From Pantanalinema sp. (GTDB lineage Bacteria; Cyanobacteriota; Sericytochromatia; S15B-MN24; UBA4093): DNA of 51,194 nt. Location of the stretch: positions 1-51,194 of the forward strand of contig DATNQI010000079.1 in the NCBI GenBank assembly GCA_036704125.1. Direction: 5' to 3'. This document shows, piece by piece, positions 41,064 through 50,678 of the stretch. The notes below the pieces were generated by a model, which saw only the letters and a program-made list of their open reading frames with translations, made no database searches and was not told the origin of the DNA. The position numbers and the translations under genes are program-made. Each line of letters starts with the position of its first letter. The stretch's first letter is position 1.

Positions 41064-41690
41064 ATGCCACACCACGCGCGCTCCGGCGGCTTCACCCTGA
41101 TCGAGGTATCCCTCGCCATCGTCATCGGGGTCATCGTCCTGGGCGGTGCCATCACCCTCTACAACCAGGTGAAGACCAGCGCCGGCAACAGCGAGGCCAA
41201 GAGCCGCGCCCTCGCCCTCGGCTCCCTGGCCGAGGAGCACGCGGCCCGCAGCAGCAACTACCCCACCGTCCTGGAGCTCGACAACCTCTGGAAGGCCCGG
41301 CGCCCGGACGACGCCAGCAAGAACCCCTGGGGCGGCGCGGTGGAAGGCGAGCCGGTGGCGGGCGTGAGCGACGTGACCACTCTCGACAACAGCGGCAGCC
41401 CCATCGTCATCGGCGACGGCGAGAAGGTGGCGAGCCCCTCGGTCACCGTGGCCGACCGCGGCCGGCTGTACTACTTCCGCCATCCGCAGAACGGCCCCTT
41501 CTGGCTCGACGACTTCAGCCTCGCCAGCGAAGCCGACGGCGCCTCGGGCACCATCCGGGTGCAGGGCTACGGCATCGCCTACGTGGGCCCCAAGGGCGAG
41601 CGCTGGTACGATGTGACCGGCAAGGCCCACGCCCTGGATCCCGACGCCCAGAGCCCGGGCGGCCCGATCCGCGGCAAGATCACGAACTAG
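41064..41690 (+). CDS. Type IV pilin-like/type II secretion pseudopilin protein
   Basis: A 208-residue protein with a class III prepilin signal: a short basic leader ending in Gly, then FTLIEVSLAIVIGVIVLGGA with Glu at +5, cut by prepilin peptidase and methylated. The hydrophobic helix continues to about residue 35. The rest is a globular domain (AKSRALALGSLAEEHAARSS, GRLYYFRHPQNGPFWLDDFS). It could be a minor pilin or a pseudopilin. No other pilus or secretion genes are in the window. AAGGA precedes the ATG at 41064. Confidence 0.85.
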   Translation: MPHHARSGGFTLIEVSLAIVIGVIVLGGAITLYNQVKTSAGNSEAKSRALALGSLAEEHAARSSNYPTVLELDNLWKARRPDDASKNPWGGAVEGEPVAGVSDVTTLDNSGSPIVIGDGEKVASPSVTVADRGRLYYFRHPQNGPFWLDDFSLASEADGASGTIRVQGYGIAYVGPKGERWYDVTGKAHALDPDAQSPGGPIRGKITN

Positions 41691-41708
41691 TCGATTCCTG
41701 GCTCGGCT

Positions 41709-41718
41709 GGGTATAAGA
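41709..41718 (+). promoter_or_regulatory. GGGTATAAGA promoter element before the phospholipase D gene
   Basis: Identical 10-mer and identical distance to the start as at 41019-41028. Confidence 0.45.
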
Positions 41719-41753
41719 TCCTCGGACAAGCAAGCGTTCCGGAGGATCTTCCC

Positions 41754-43160
41754 ATGCTCGCCAACAACCTCGTGAAAGGGCAGCGCGTCAGCTCGCAGGT
41801 CAAGCGAAAGCTCGCCGAGCTCGGCACACCGGTGATCGAGAAGCAGGGCAAGGCCGCCCTGCAGAAGGCCGCCAAGTCGATCGATCAGCTGGTCCTGTCG
41901 AGCCCCACCCTGCGCAACCAGGTGACGCTGCACGTCGGCGCCGACGAGGCGCACCAGGCGCTCATGGACTCGATCAAGAACGCCAAGAAGTCCTTCCACA
42001 TCGAGACCTTCATCTGGCACAACGACGAGGCCGGCAACGACATCGCCCGCCGCCTCGGGGCCAAGGTGCGCCTCGCGCGGATGAAGGGCGAGACGTTCGA
42101 CGCCAAGGTCCTCATCGACGGGCTCGGCCTGAGCCAGGGCACCGGCGGCGCCGGCGACGCGAAGCTCATGGACAAGATGCGCAAGTACGGCGTCGACGTC
42201 CGCGTGTTCAACCGCCACAAGGTCTCGCTGGATCCGGTCGGCATCCCCATCACCCACCGCAAGCTCTACATCGCCGACAACGACTCCTTCATCACCGGCG
42301 GCCGCAACATCGGCAACGAGTACCTCAAGCCGACCTTCAAGAACGGCGACAAGGTCGAGACCTCCTGGCACGACCTGCTCTACACCGTCAAGGGCGACGA
42401 GACCGACCGCGTCCACCGCGAGTTCTTCGAGAACTGGGAGCGCGTGGGCGGCAAGGCCCCTTCCGACCTTCCCAAGCCGGCGCCGGTCGAGGGCAGCGCC
42501 AGGGTCCAGTCCTTCGTGACCGATCCCCACGCGGGCACCCGCGACATCGCCGACGCCCACTTCAAGGCGATCAAGGGCGCCCAGAAGGAGATCATGGCGA
42601 TCTACCCGTACTTCTCGGACGACGGGCTGGTGCAGGAGCTGATCGCGGCCAAGCGCGCCAACACCGCCAAGCGCGCCGAGCTGCTGGGGGCCGCGCAGAA
42701 TAAGTACGATCGCATGGCCATCGACCAGGCGGTGCCCGAGCTCAAGGTCAAGGTCCTCCTCCCCGGCCACCGGGAGGCGGGCGGGGAGGGCGCCATCTAC
42801 ACCATGCTCAACCAGGAGAACGCCCAGCAGATGATGAAGGAGGGCATCGACGTGCGCTTCTTCGACGGCGGCAAGATCGACGGAAAGGAAGTCCAGCGCT
42901 TCAGCCACTTCAAGGGCATGATGATCGACGGCGAGCTGCTCTCGGTCGGCTCGGCCAACGGGGACGCGCGGACCTACGCCTCCAACCACGAGCTGGTGAC
43001 CATGATCTCGGACCCCAAGACCCTCGCGGCCTTCAAGGAGAAGGTGGCCCTGCCCGACTGGGAGAGCGCCCGCCCCGCCTCGCTCGAGGCGATCGATGGC
43101 GCGCCCTTCACGACCAAGGTCAAGCGCAAGGTGCTCGAGGCCTTCGACTTCCTGCTGTAG
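41754..43160 (+). CDS. Phospholipase D-superfamily protein (cardiolipin synthase-like), soluble
   Basis: A 468-residue protein with two intact HKD motifs: THRKLYIADNDSFITGG (H168, K170, D175) and SHFKGMMIDGELLSVGSAN (H385, K387, D392). Together they form the phosphatidyl-transferase active site. Family blocks FHIETFIWHNDEAGNDIARR and YPYFSDDGLVQELI are also seen. Bacterial cardiolipin synthases have N-terminal membrane helices; this protein has none and no signal peptide, only a Lys-rich helix at 1-50. It could be a peripheral lipid synthase, a phospholipase or an exported effector. GGAGGA precedes the ATG, and a long hairpin follows. Confidence 0.88.
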   Translation: MLANNLVKGQRVSSQVKRKLAELGTPVIEKQGKAALQKAAKSIDQLVLSSPTLRNQVTLHVGADEAHQALMDSIKNAKKSFHIETFIWHNDEAGNDIARRLGAKVRLARMKGETFDAKVLIDGLGLSQGTGGAGDAKLMDKMRKYGVDVRVFNRHKVSLDPVGIPITHRKLYIADNDSFITGGRNIGNEYLKPTFKNGDKVETSWHDLLYTVKGDETDRVHREFFENWERVGGKAPSDLPKPAPVEGSARVQSFVTDPHAGTRDIADAHFKAIKGAQKEIMAIYPYFSDDGLVQELIAAKRANTAKRAELLGAAQNKYDRMAIDQAVPELKVKVLLPGHREAGGEGAIYTMLNQENAQQMMKEGIDVRFFDGGKIDGKEVQRFSHFKGMMIDGELLSVGSANGDARTYASNHELVTMISDPKTLAAFKEKVALPDWESARPASLEAIDGAPFTTKVKRKVLEAFDFLL

Positions 43161-43182
43161 GCCACCCTTCTCACCGGACAAG

Positions 43183-43222
43183 AGAATCGGCCCGCCCCTC
43201 ACGCGAGGGGCGGGCCGATTCT
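43183..43222. terminator. Long perfect hairpin between convergent genes
   Basis: 18-bp perfect stem (43183-43200 with 43205-43222) with a 4-base loop, between the phospholipase D gene and the converging gene ending at 43232. No T-run of note. Confidence 0.8.
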
Positions 43223-43231
43223 TCGAGCGGA

Positions 43232-44209
43232 TCAGCGCGCCATCAACATGCCGGGCGGGAAGGACTTGCCCTCGCTCGCAGGCCGAGCCTGCGTGGCCCG
43301 ATCCATCGCGGCCACCAGGGCCATCGCCTCTTCCTGCGGGGCCCCGTTGCTCTCGAGGGTCCGGACGAGATAGGCTTGCGCAGCCTGGCGGGCCTCCTCG
43401 GGGGTGGCCCCCATGGACGAGGCCTTGTCGAGCAGGGCCTGGTAGCGCGAGAGCCACTGCGGATCGACGTCAGCCTCTTGCTGCTCGGGGCGCTCGAAGG
43501 GATCGTGCGCCTCGCCCAGGGCCGGGGTGATCACGCCGAGCTCCAGGGCGAGCCCGGCGGCCATGCCGCCTCCCATGGTGAGGGCTTCCTTGCCGATGGC
43601 CCTGGCAGCCCCCGGGAACTTGAGCGCGAGCGCCCCGGCGACACCGGCCGCGAGCACCTTGTTCTCCTTGACCGTGTCGACCACCGGGCGCCAGACGTAG
43701 TCGTTCAGCGGATTGGCGACGTACTTGGTGAAGGCGTCGGCGATCGGCTGAACGCCCTTCTCAGGGATCAGCTCGGCCAGCTTCTTGGCCATGGGGTACC
43801 CCATGAAGCGATCGAAGAGGCCCTGCGCCGTCATGCCGAGCGCGAAGCCGGCGATCCCCACCGCGAGGGCGGGCAGGCCCAGCGGCGCGAGCATGACTCC
43901 GGCGAGGGCGCCGCCCGCCGTCCACACGACGCCGCCGACGGAGCTCGACACGAGGCGGGCCACGTACTCGTTGGCCTTCAGCTCCCCGCGCCGGTAAGCC
44001 TGGCTCGAGAAGAGACCGTCGAAAGGAACGTTCGCGACGCCGCCCACCGCGGCGTCCTTGATCAAGGCTCCGGCGGACAGGTGCTTGCGGGCGCGAGTGC
44101 CCATGAGCCGGCCGACCGTGCTGACGGCGTCCTCGGCGAGCTGGGGAGCGGATGCGACTCGAGGGGCGCGCAGGGGGCGCTGCACCGCCGACGTGCGGTT
44201 GACGTTCAT
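43232..44209 (-). CDS. Gly/Ala-rich membrane protein of unknown function
   Basis: A 325-residue protein I do not recognise. The N-terminus (1-60) is basic and polar. Residues 86-130 are a long Gly/Ala-rich hydrophobic region (SSVGGVVWTAGGALAGVML, then LPALAVGIAGFALGMTAQGL) with GxxxG spacing that can form a helical hairpin in membranes. A second, weaker Gly/Ala hydrophobic region is at 190-235. The C-terminal 90 residues are acidic and helical (EARQAAQAYLVRTLESNG). ATG 44209 follows GGGAGGT. The transmembrane hairpin without signal peptide resembles pore-forming or inserted effector domains, but that is a guess. Confidence 0.7.
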   Translation of the reverse strand: MNVNRTSAVQRPLRAPRVASAPQLAEDAVSTVGRLMGTRARKHLSAGALIKDAAVGGVANVPFDGLFSSQAYRRGELKANEYVARLVSSSVGGVVWTAGGALAGVMLAPLGLPALAVGIAGFALGMTAQGLFDRFMGYPMAKKLAELIPEKGVQPIADAFTKYVANPLNDYVWRPVVDTVKENKVLAAGVAGALALKFPGAARAIGKEALTMGGGMAAGLALELGVITPALGEAHDPFERPEQQEADVDPQWLSRYQALLDKASSMGATPEEARQAAQAYLVRTLESNGAPQEEAMALVAAMDRATQARPASEGKSFPPGMLMAR

Positions 44210-44231
44210 ACTACCTCCCCCCGCCGTCCCG

Positions 44232-44251
44232 AAAAGGCGGCGCACGCCGCC
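44232..44251 (-). promoter_or_regulatory. Terminator-like hairpin in the leader of the gene at 44209
   Basis: Minus strand GGCGGCG-TG-CGCCGCC followed by TTTT, located between the candidate promoter (44273) and the start codon. It could act as an attenuator. Confidence 0.35.
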
Positions 44252-44272
44252 GGGACCGAGGGTTCTATACCT

Positions 44273-44299
44273 TTATCGGCGGGAGGCTTAACGATCTTG
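44273..44299 (-). promoter_or_regulatory. Candidate FliA (sigma-28) promoter
   Basis: Minus strand GCCGATAA (44273-44280) is a perfect match to the sigma-28 -10 element. Fifteen bases upstream is CAAG (44296-44299), a poor match to the -35 TAAA. It lies 64 bases before the start of the Gly/Ala-rich membrane protein. Confidence 0.35.
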
Positions 44300-44343
44300 C
44301 GCGCCGGACGACATGGCCCCGCCGGATCGGCAGGCGTGCGCGT

Positions 44344-44964
44344 TCAGGATCGACGCCTGGCGATCGCCCGCGCGACCCTGGCGCGAGTCGGGGTTGCTTT
44401 CTTGACCATCGGCTTGGTGCGAAGGGCGAGCTTACCCTTGGAGGCAGGCGCCTGCTTCGCGGCGGCCTTGGCCGGGCGCACAGCCGGCTGGAGGGCGGCG
44501 GCGACGGCAAGCTTGGGATCGACGGCCAGGCCGTCGCGCCTGAGCTCGTAGTGAAGGTGAGGGCCGGTGGAGTGACCGGTGCTGCCCACGTAGGCGATGA
44601 CCTGCCCGGCGTCGATCGCCTGGCCGACCTTCACGGCCAGGCGGCTCGCGTGGCCGTACACGGTCGTCCAGCCTCCGGGGTGCGCGAGGATCACGGCGTT
44701 GCCGTAGCCGCCGCGCACTCCGGCGAAGGTCACCTTCCCGGCCTTGGCGGCCCGGATCGGCGACCCCATGGGGGCCGCCAGGTCGTAGCCGTCGTGGTGG
44801 CCGTCGACGAGGGCCTTGCCCGTCACCGGGTCCCTGGCGCGCTGCCCGAAGTCCGAGGTCAGCCGGGCTCCGGGCAGGGGATTGATCTGCGGCACGGTCG
44901 GCCCGTCATCGCACCCGGCGAGCAAGGCCATCACGACGAGCCAAGGGAGGACCTTCCCCGCCAC
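44344..44964 (-). CDS. M23-family (LytM) metallopeptidase lipoprotein
   Basis: A 206-residue predicted lipoprotein, lipobox LLAGC (C18). The LytM domain covers about 35-145: DGHHDGYDLAAPMGSPI carries the first zinc His and Asp, then VILAHPGGWTTVYGHASRLA and the final STGHSTGPHLHYELR with the HxH motif, so all zinc ligands are present. It cuts peptide cross-links in peptidoglycan or, in related proteins, activates amidases. The C-terminal 55 residues are Lys/Arg/Ala-rich and very basic, perhaps binding wall polymers. GTG 44964 is chosen because GGGAGG lies six bases upstream. It is 11 bases after hemL, the last gene of that operon. Confidence 0.9.
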   Translation of the reverse strand: MAGKVLPWLVVMALLAGCDDGPTVPQINPLPGARLTSDFGQRARDPVTGKALVDGHHDGYDLAAPMGSPIRAAKAGKVTFAGVRGGYGNAVILAHPGGWTTVYGHASRLAVKVGQAIDAGQVIAYVGSTGHSTGPHLHYELRRDGLAVDPKLAVAAALQPAVRPAKAAAKQAPASKGKLALRTKPMVKKATPTRARVARAIARRRS

Positions 44965-44975
44965 GCGCAGCCTCC

Positions 44976-46277
<1,302 letters not shown>

Positions 46278-46313
46278 GGGGCGGGATCCTTTCAACGGTG
46301 AGGGGGCTCGGAC

Positions 46314-47411
46314 TTACTTGTGGGGGGCCGGCGCGCTCGGGGAGGCGCTCGGCGCGGGAAGCTCGGGGTACTTGATAGGCTTGACCACGTCCTTGATGAG
46401 CATCAGCATCATCAGGCCCATCAGGAGCACCATGCCGCCCTGCTGGATGGGCTCCTCGATGCGCCGGGGCACGGGCTTGCGCCGGATGGCCTCCAGGAGC
46501 AGGAAGACCATGTGCCCGCCGTCGAGCGCCGGCAGGGGCAGGACGTTCATGACCGCGAGGCCGATGGAGATGAGGGCCGTGAAGGCGAGCATGTCGCGCA
46601 GGTCGTTCTTGGCGACGAAGGCGCCGGCGCGCCCGATCTCGATCACCCCGCCCAGGTCGTTGGGGCTCATCTTGCCGGTGGCGAGCTTCACGAAGCCGTC
46701 GACGGTCTGGAAGGTCATGGCGCCCTGCTGCTGGGCGGCGGCCAGCACGGGATTGGCGGGGCGCTGGTACTCGCGCGAGACGGAGCTGGGCTGGATGCCC
46801 ACGCCGATCTTGCCGCGATCGCTGGGGGTCACGGCGAGCGAGAGCTGCTCGGCGCCGCGCTTGATCACCACGGTCGTCGCCTTGCCGGCGCGCGCGCCGA
46901 TCTCCTTGATGAAGGAATCGGGAGCGGCGATCGCCGTGCCGTCCACCGACAGCACCCGGTCACCGGCCTTGAAGCCGGCCTGCTCGGCCGCCTGGCCGGG
47001 CATGACCTGGGTGATCTGGAGGTCGCCCAGCTTGAACTGGACGAAGCCGACGGTCAGCGCCGCGAAGAGCAGGACGAGGAAGGCCGTGGCGTAGTTGGCC
47101 GCGACCCCGCCGCTGACGACGATGAAGCGCTGCCAGACCGGCCGGTTGCGCAGGAGGCGCCGGTCGTCGTCGGCGTACTCCCCGGACGGGTCGTCGTCGA
47201 GAAAGGCGCAGTAGCCGCCGAAGGGCAGCACGTTGAGGCGAACGTCGGTCTCGTTCCAGCGCCAGCCCAGGATCTTGGGACCGAAGCCGAGGGCGAACTC
47301 CTTGACCGGGATGCGCAGGGCCTTGGCGCAGAAGAAGTGGCCCGCCTCGTGGAAGAGGATCAGGAAGGCGATGATCACCGCCACCAAGAGATACCGCTGC
47401 AGATCGGTCAT
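46314..47411 (-). CDS. rseP: Site-2 intramembrane zinc protease RseP
   Basis: A 365-residue M50 membrane protease. The zinc motif is ILFHEAGHFFCAK (HEAGH) in the first membrane segment, followed by the beta-loop with LGFGPKILGW and RLNVLPFGGYC. A single PDZ domain is at about 130-210 (KAGDRVLSVDGTAI), and the second active-site motif is MNVLPLPALDGGHMVF. The C-terminus is Pro/Ser-rich. It cuts membrane-spanning anti-sigma factors or signal peptide remnants. ATG 47411 has AAGGAG upstream. It lies between the CBS-DUF1385 gene and hemL. Confidence 0.96.
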   Translation of the reverse strand: MTDLQRYLLVAVIIAFLILFHEAGHFFCAKALRIPVKEFALGFGPKILGWRWNETDVRLNVLPFGGYCAFLDDDPSGEYADDDRRLLRNRPVWQRFIVVSGGVAANYATAFLVLLFAALTVGFVQFKLGDLQITQVMPGQAAEQAGFKAGDRVLSVDGTAIAAPDSFIKEIGARAGKATTVVIKRGAEQLSLAVTPSDRGKIGVGIQPSSVSREYQRPANPVLAAAQQQGAMTFQTVDGFVKLATGKMSPNDLGGVIEIGRAGAFVAKNDLRDMLAFTALISIGLAVMNVLPLPALDGGHMVFLLLEAIRRKPVPRRIEEPIQQGGMVLLMGLMMLMLIKDVVKPIKYPELPAPSASPSAPAPHK

Positions 47412-47448
47412 CGTGACTCCTTGTTACTCTTCACGGGCACGCCTGAAA

Positions 47449-48552
47449 TCAAGCGAGCACGCCGAGTTGGGGAAATTTCAAATTGAGCCATTGTACCACG
47501 GCCATCACGGCGAGGAAGCCCGCGACCATCTGGACGAAACCGCTCGCCCAGAGGCGCTTCAGGCGCGAGGCCCGGTAAGCGGGGCGCTGGCCGTAGGCCG
47601 AGAGCAGCGACCGGCCCGCCGCGATCGCCGAGAGGACCTGGCGCTCGGTGGGGGGCTTGGTCGTGAAGAGGTGCTGGAAGGCCCAGCCCAGCCTGCGCCA
47701 CACCGCGAAGAGCAAAAGAGCCGAGAGGGCCGCGAGCACCGGCCGCGAGGCCAGCGGCCAGAGGAGCTGGGCCCCGAAGACCAGGGCGATCACGTTGGTG
47801 CCGCAGCGCGGGTGCTCGCGCGGCTGGCGCGCGAGCACCTCGGGGTTGAGCGCCTCGCCGCGCTCGATGGCGTGCACCACCTGGTGCTCGGCGGCGTGGA
47901 AGCCCGTCAGGGGCGTCAGGCGCAAGAGGGCGAGGTAGGCGACGAACTCGACCAGGGCGATCGCCCAGGGGGGCGGCACCTCGGAAAGGGTCATGGCCAG
48001 GCTCTCGACGGTGTTGAGGACGACCAAGTGGCACAGGGCCATGACCACCCCCGTCAGGAACAGGCCCCAGTCCCCCGCCCCGGCCCGGTGGTCGCCGGTG
48101 GTGAGGTAGACCCCGAGCGGCGTGGCGAGCCCGCCGATCAGCGACGGCCGCAGGTCGCGCCGCAGGGCGGCCAAGAGGTCATTGCGAAAGACCACGCCCG
48201 TGAAGTCTCCTTGCTCGTCCACCACGGGCAGGGTCTTGAGGCGGCCGGTGGCCATGGTCTCCCAGGCGCTCGCGATCGACGCCGAGGCCTGGCCGGTGAC
48301 CACGTCGGGGGTCATGGCCGCGCGCACCGGGAAGGACTCGAGTGCAGGCCCCGAGAGGCCCAGGCGCAGGGCCTTGAGCAGGTCGACCTCGGCGACCACG
48401 CCCACCAGGCGATCGCCCGAGACCACCGGCAGCGCATGGCCGGGGGACTGGCGCAGCAGGTGCTGCGCCTTGCTCAGGTGGTCGTCGGGATGCAGGGTGG
48501 GCCCGCGCTGCGCCAGATCGCCCAGGCGCACGTCGGTGGAAACGTCGAGCAA
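47449..48552 (-). CDS. CBS-pair protein fused to a DUF1385 (YqhQ-like) membrane domain
   Basis: A 367-residue protein. Residues 5-135 are a CBS domain pair (HALPVVSGDRLVGVVAEVDL, KTLPVVDEQGDFTGVVFRND), which usually senses adenosine nucleotides. Residues 150-367 are DUF1385, recognised by GFHAAEHQVVHAIERGE and HPRCGTNVIALVFG, with about five membrane segments. DUF1385 proteins are widespread in Firmicutes and Cyanobacteria and their role is unknown. The fusion suggests nucleotide control of the membrane part. TTG 48552 has CTGGAG upstream. It heads the operon with rseP, hemL and the M23 lipoprotein. Confidence 0.87.
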   Translation of the reverse strand: MLDVSTDVRLGDLAQRGPTLHPDDHLSKAQHLLRQSPGHALPVVSGDRLVGVVAEVDLLKALRLGLSGPALESFPVRAAMTPDVVTGQASASIASAWETMATGRLKTLPVVDEQGDFTGVVFRNDLLAALRRDLRPSLIGGLATPLGVYLTTGDHRAGAGDWGLFLTGVVMALCHLVVLNTVESLAMTLSEVPPPWAIALVEFVAYLALLRLTPLTGFHAAEHQVVHAIERGEALNPEVLARQPREHPRCGTNVIALVFGAQLLWPLASRPVLAALSALLLFAVWRRLGWAFQHLFTTKPPTERQVLSAIAAGRSLLSAYGQRPAYRASRLKRLWASGFVQMVAGFLAVMAVVQWLNLKFPQLGVLA

Positions 48553-48631
48553 GTCGCACTCCAGGAGAACAGCCGCAGGCGCTAGGGGGCAAGGGAGGCC
48601 GGGCCATGATACCTCCTGGCCCGGGGCTTGC

Positions 48632-48847
48632 CTAGGACGCCTCCAGGAACTCGGGGTCGCCCGCGACGACCTGGGCGTCGTCGAACAGGCAGTGGATGCT
48701 CGCCACGTTGCCCATGGCCGGGCACGGCGCCCCGTACTGGAGGCACTCGCCGTTGACGAAGTGCTCGCACTCCTGGCTCCACTCGTGGTCTTCGGGGGCG
48801 TCGATGGTGTCGAGGTCGGGTTCGAGCCAGATCAGGTCCTCTTCCAT
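48632..48847 (-). CDS. Small acidic four-cysteine protein
   Basis: A 71-residue acidic protein with four Cys in a C-x7-C-x6-C-x10-C pattern (QECEHFVNGECLQYGAPC, then NVASIHC). This could bind a metal such as zinc or an Fe-S cluster. I do not recognise the family. ATG 48847 is chosen as the start, with AGAGGAG about nine bases upstream. The frame stays open further up (to 48982) but that part has different composition. It lies 79 bases before the CBS-DUF1385 gene on the same strand. Confidence 0.6.
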   Translation of the reverse strand: MEEDLIWLEPDLDTIDAPEDHEWSQECEHFVNGECLQYGAPCPAMGNVASIHCLFDDAQVVAGDPEFLEAS

Positions 48848-49181
48848 GACGAGCTGCTCCTCTAGCCAGATTCGGCCGCCGCGCGCGGCGTCGTTCGAGG
48901 GATTAGACGCCCCAAGCGTAACAACCGACCCCTGACGGGGGTAGGGAGCATTCGCCGAAAGCGGGCGGGGGTTTTCGTGCAAGCTGGCCCATGGCGGGCG
49001 ATCCTCAGCCTGCTGTTATAACCGGGGCGTTGCGCGGAATAATGCCGAAGATCCCATGCCTCCTCGCTTCCCGGCGCGCCCCCGGCGCGCTCGTCGACTG
49101 GCGGCATGCGTCACAGACCGCGATCGCGCCCGGGCATTAGCCTGGGGCCACCCCCGCGAAGACCGATTAGGAGGCAGTTCA
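48848..49181. other. 334-base gap without a confident gene
   Basis: Divergent spacer between the four-cysteine gene and the SLH-porin gene. TTATAA at 49015-49020 and AATAAT at about 49038-49043 are AT-rich islets that could belong to a promoter for the porin, but I cannot pair them with a -35. Short GC palindromes (GGCGCGC twice at 49074-49091) have no clear role. No RNA gene is recognisable. Confidence 0.5.
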
Positions 49182-50678
49182 TTGAGATCGAGGTACCTGG
49201 GCCACTGGATCGCGCTCGCCGCGGCGGGCGCTGCCGTGCTCGCGCCTTCGGCCGCCTGGGCGCAAGCGCCCGTCAAGGCCGCCCAGCTCATCGACCTGGC
49301 TCCCAACCACTGGGCCTACGGCGCCATCCAGTCGCTGGTCGACAAGTACCGGGTCATGGGCGGCTACCCCGACATGACCTTCCGGGGCCAGAAGGCCGTC
49401 AGCCGCTACGAACTGGCCGCGGTGCTCGGAGCGGTGATGAACCGCTTCGACAGCCTCGAGGGCCGCGGCATCCCCGCGACGCCGAGCGACACCAAGCTGG
49501 TCGAGCGCCTCAAGGACGAGTTCCGGGTCGAGCTGCTCGATCTCCACAAGCGCCTGGTCGCGGTCGAGCAGAAGACCACCGCCCTCGAGGGCGCCGTCCG
49601 GGACCTGAAGAACAACGCCGGCGGCAGCGGCAAGGTGTCGGGCAACGTGGGCGTCACGATCCAGGACGATCCCCAGGACCGCCTCAAGCCCTACGCCGTC
49701 ACCAGCTTCGAGGCGGCCTTCGGCGGCGATATCGACGAGACCACCAGCTACAAGGCCTCGATCGGCGGCGGCAACGCGGCGAAATCCAGCGGCGGCGTCC
49801 CCCTGTTCACCCGCGGCGATAAATCGGATCAGGGCAAGCCCGAAGGCGCCATCGAGCTCAACGGCAACGTCGCGATCACCACCAAGCACCCGAAGCTCGG
49901 CATCTCCAGCTTTCGGGTGGGCCAGTTCGCCCCCGGCGCCATGATCGGGCTCGGCGGCTTCGCCCACCACTACAACGACGGCATCATCGGCTCGGGGCTC
50001 AGAGCGCCGAGCGGAAACCTGACGAACACCGGAGACAGCAGCGAGATCGGCGTCGGCGCCAAGAGCAAGTTCGGCTCGCTGGGGGTCGGAGGCGTGATCA
50101 ACACCAGGTTCCTCTTCGCGGGCCTCTCCTACGACCTCGGCAACTTCGGCGACATCCGCCTCATCGGCGACATGGAGCACAACTCCGTCGGCGACGTCAC
50201 TTTTGCGACGGATCCGAACTACAACGGAGCCCTGGCCCTCAACCTGGGGAGCGACAAGCTGGGATTGAGCCTCCAGGGTGGCCTCAAGATGGTCGGCACC
50301 AAGTTTCAACCCAGAATGGGGGTCAACGGCATCATCTCCTCCTTCTGGGACTCCGAGATCTGCGCGGGCTTCACCTACGACACCGATCTCGACGGCACCG
50401 TCCAGGAGCTCACCCCGACGGGCTACATCTTCCTTCCCTCGCAAGGCTGGCGGCCCTCGATCCTCTTCGGCGCCAAGGAGCCCCAGACCCTCTCGACCAA
50501 GAGCGGCAGCACCGGCCCCGGCTCGGTGCGAGGCACCAAGGCCGGCTGGACCCTCCAGTTCGGCATCCCCAACCCCCTCCTGCCCGCGTTCACCTTCGAG
50601 ATGAACATGCAATCCAACCTCCTGGCCGGCGACTACGATGGGTTCGGCTATGCGATCACGACCTCGACGGATTTCTAG
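49182..50678 (+). CDS. SLH-domain outer-membrane porin
   Basis: A 498-residue outer-membrane protein. The signal peptide (1-28) ends APSAAWAQA. Residues 36-90 are one SLH domain (LAPNHWAYGAIQSLVDKYRV, then MGGYPDMTFRGQKAVSRYEL), which binds pyruvylated wall polymers. A coiled coil at 104-144 (ELLDLHKRLVAVEQKTTALE) spans the periplasm. The remainder is a Gly-rich beta-barrel ending in Phe (TTSTDF). This layout is typical of cyanobacterial SLH/OprB-type porins, which tie the outer membrane to peptidoglycan. TTG 49182 is the start because AGGAGG lies seven bases upstream and it begins the signal peptide. Confidence 0.9.
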   Translation: MRSRYLGHWIALAAAGAAVLAPSAAWAQAPVKAAQLIDLAPNHWAYGAIQSLVDKYRVMGGYPDMTFRGQKAVSRYELAAVLGAVMNRFDSLEGRGIPATPSDTKLVERLKDEFRVELLDLHKRLVAVEQKTTALEGAVRDLKNNAGGSGKVSGNVGVTIQDDPQDRLKPYAVTSFEAAFGGDIDETTSYKASIGGGNAAKSSGGVPLFTRGDKSDQGKPEGAIELNGNVAITTKHPKLGISSFRVGQFAPGAMIGLGGFAHHYNDGIIGSGLRAPSGNLTNTGDSSEIGVGAKSKFGSLGVGGVINTRFLFAGLSYDLGNFGDIRLIGDMEHNSVGDVTFATDPNYNGALALNLGSDKLGLSLQGGLKMVGTKFQPRMGVNGIISSFWDSEICAGFTYDTDLDGTVQELTPTGYIFLPSQGWRPSILFGAKEPQTLSTKSGSTGPGSVRGTKAGWTLQFGIPNPLLPAFTFEMNMQSNLLAGDYDGFGYAITTSTDF

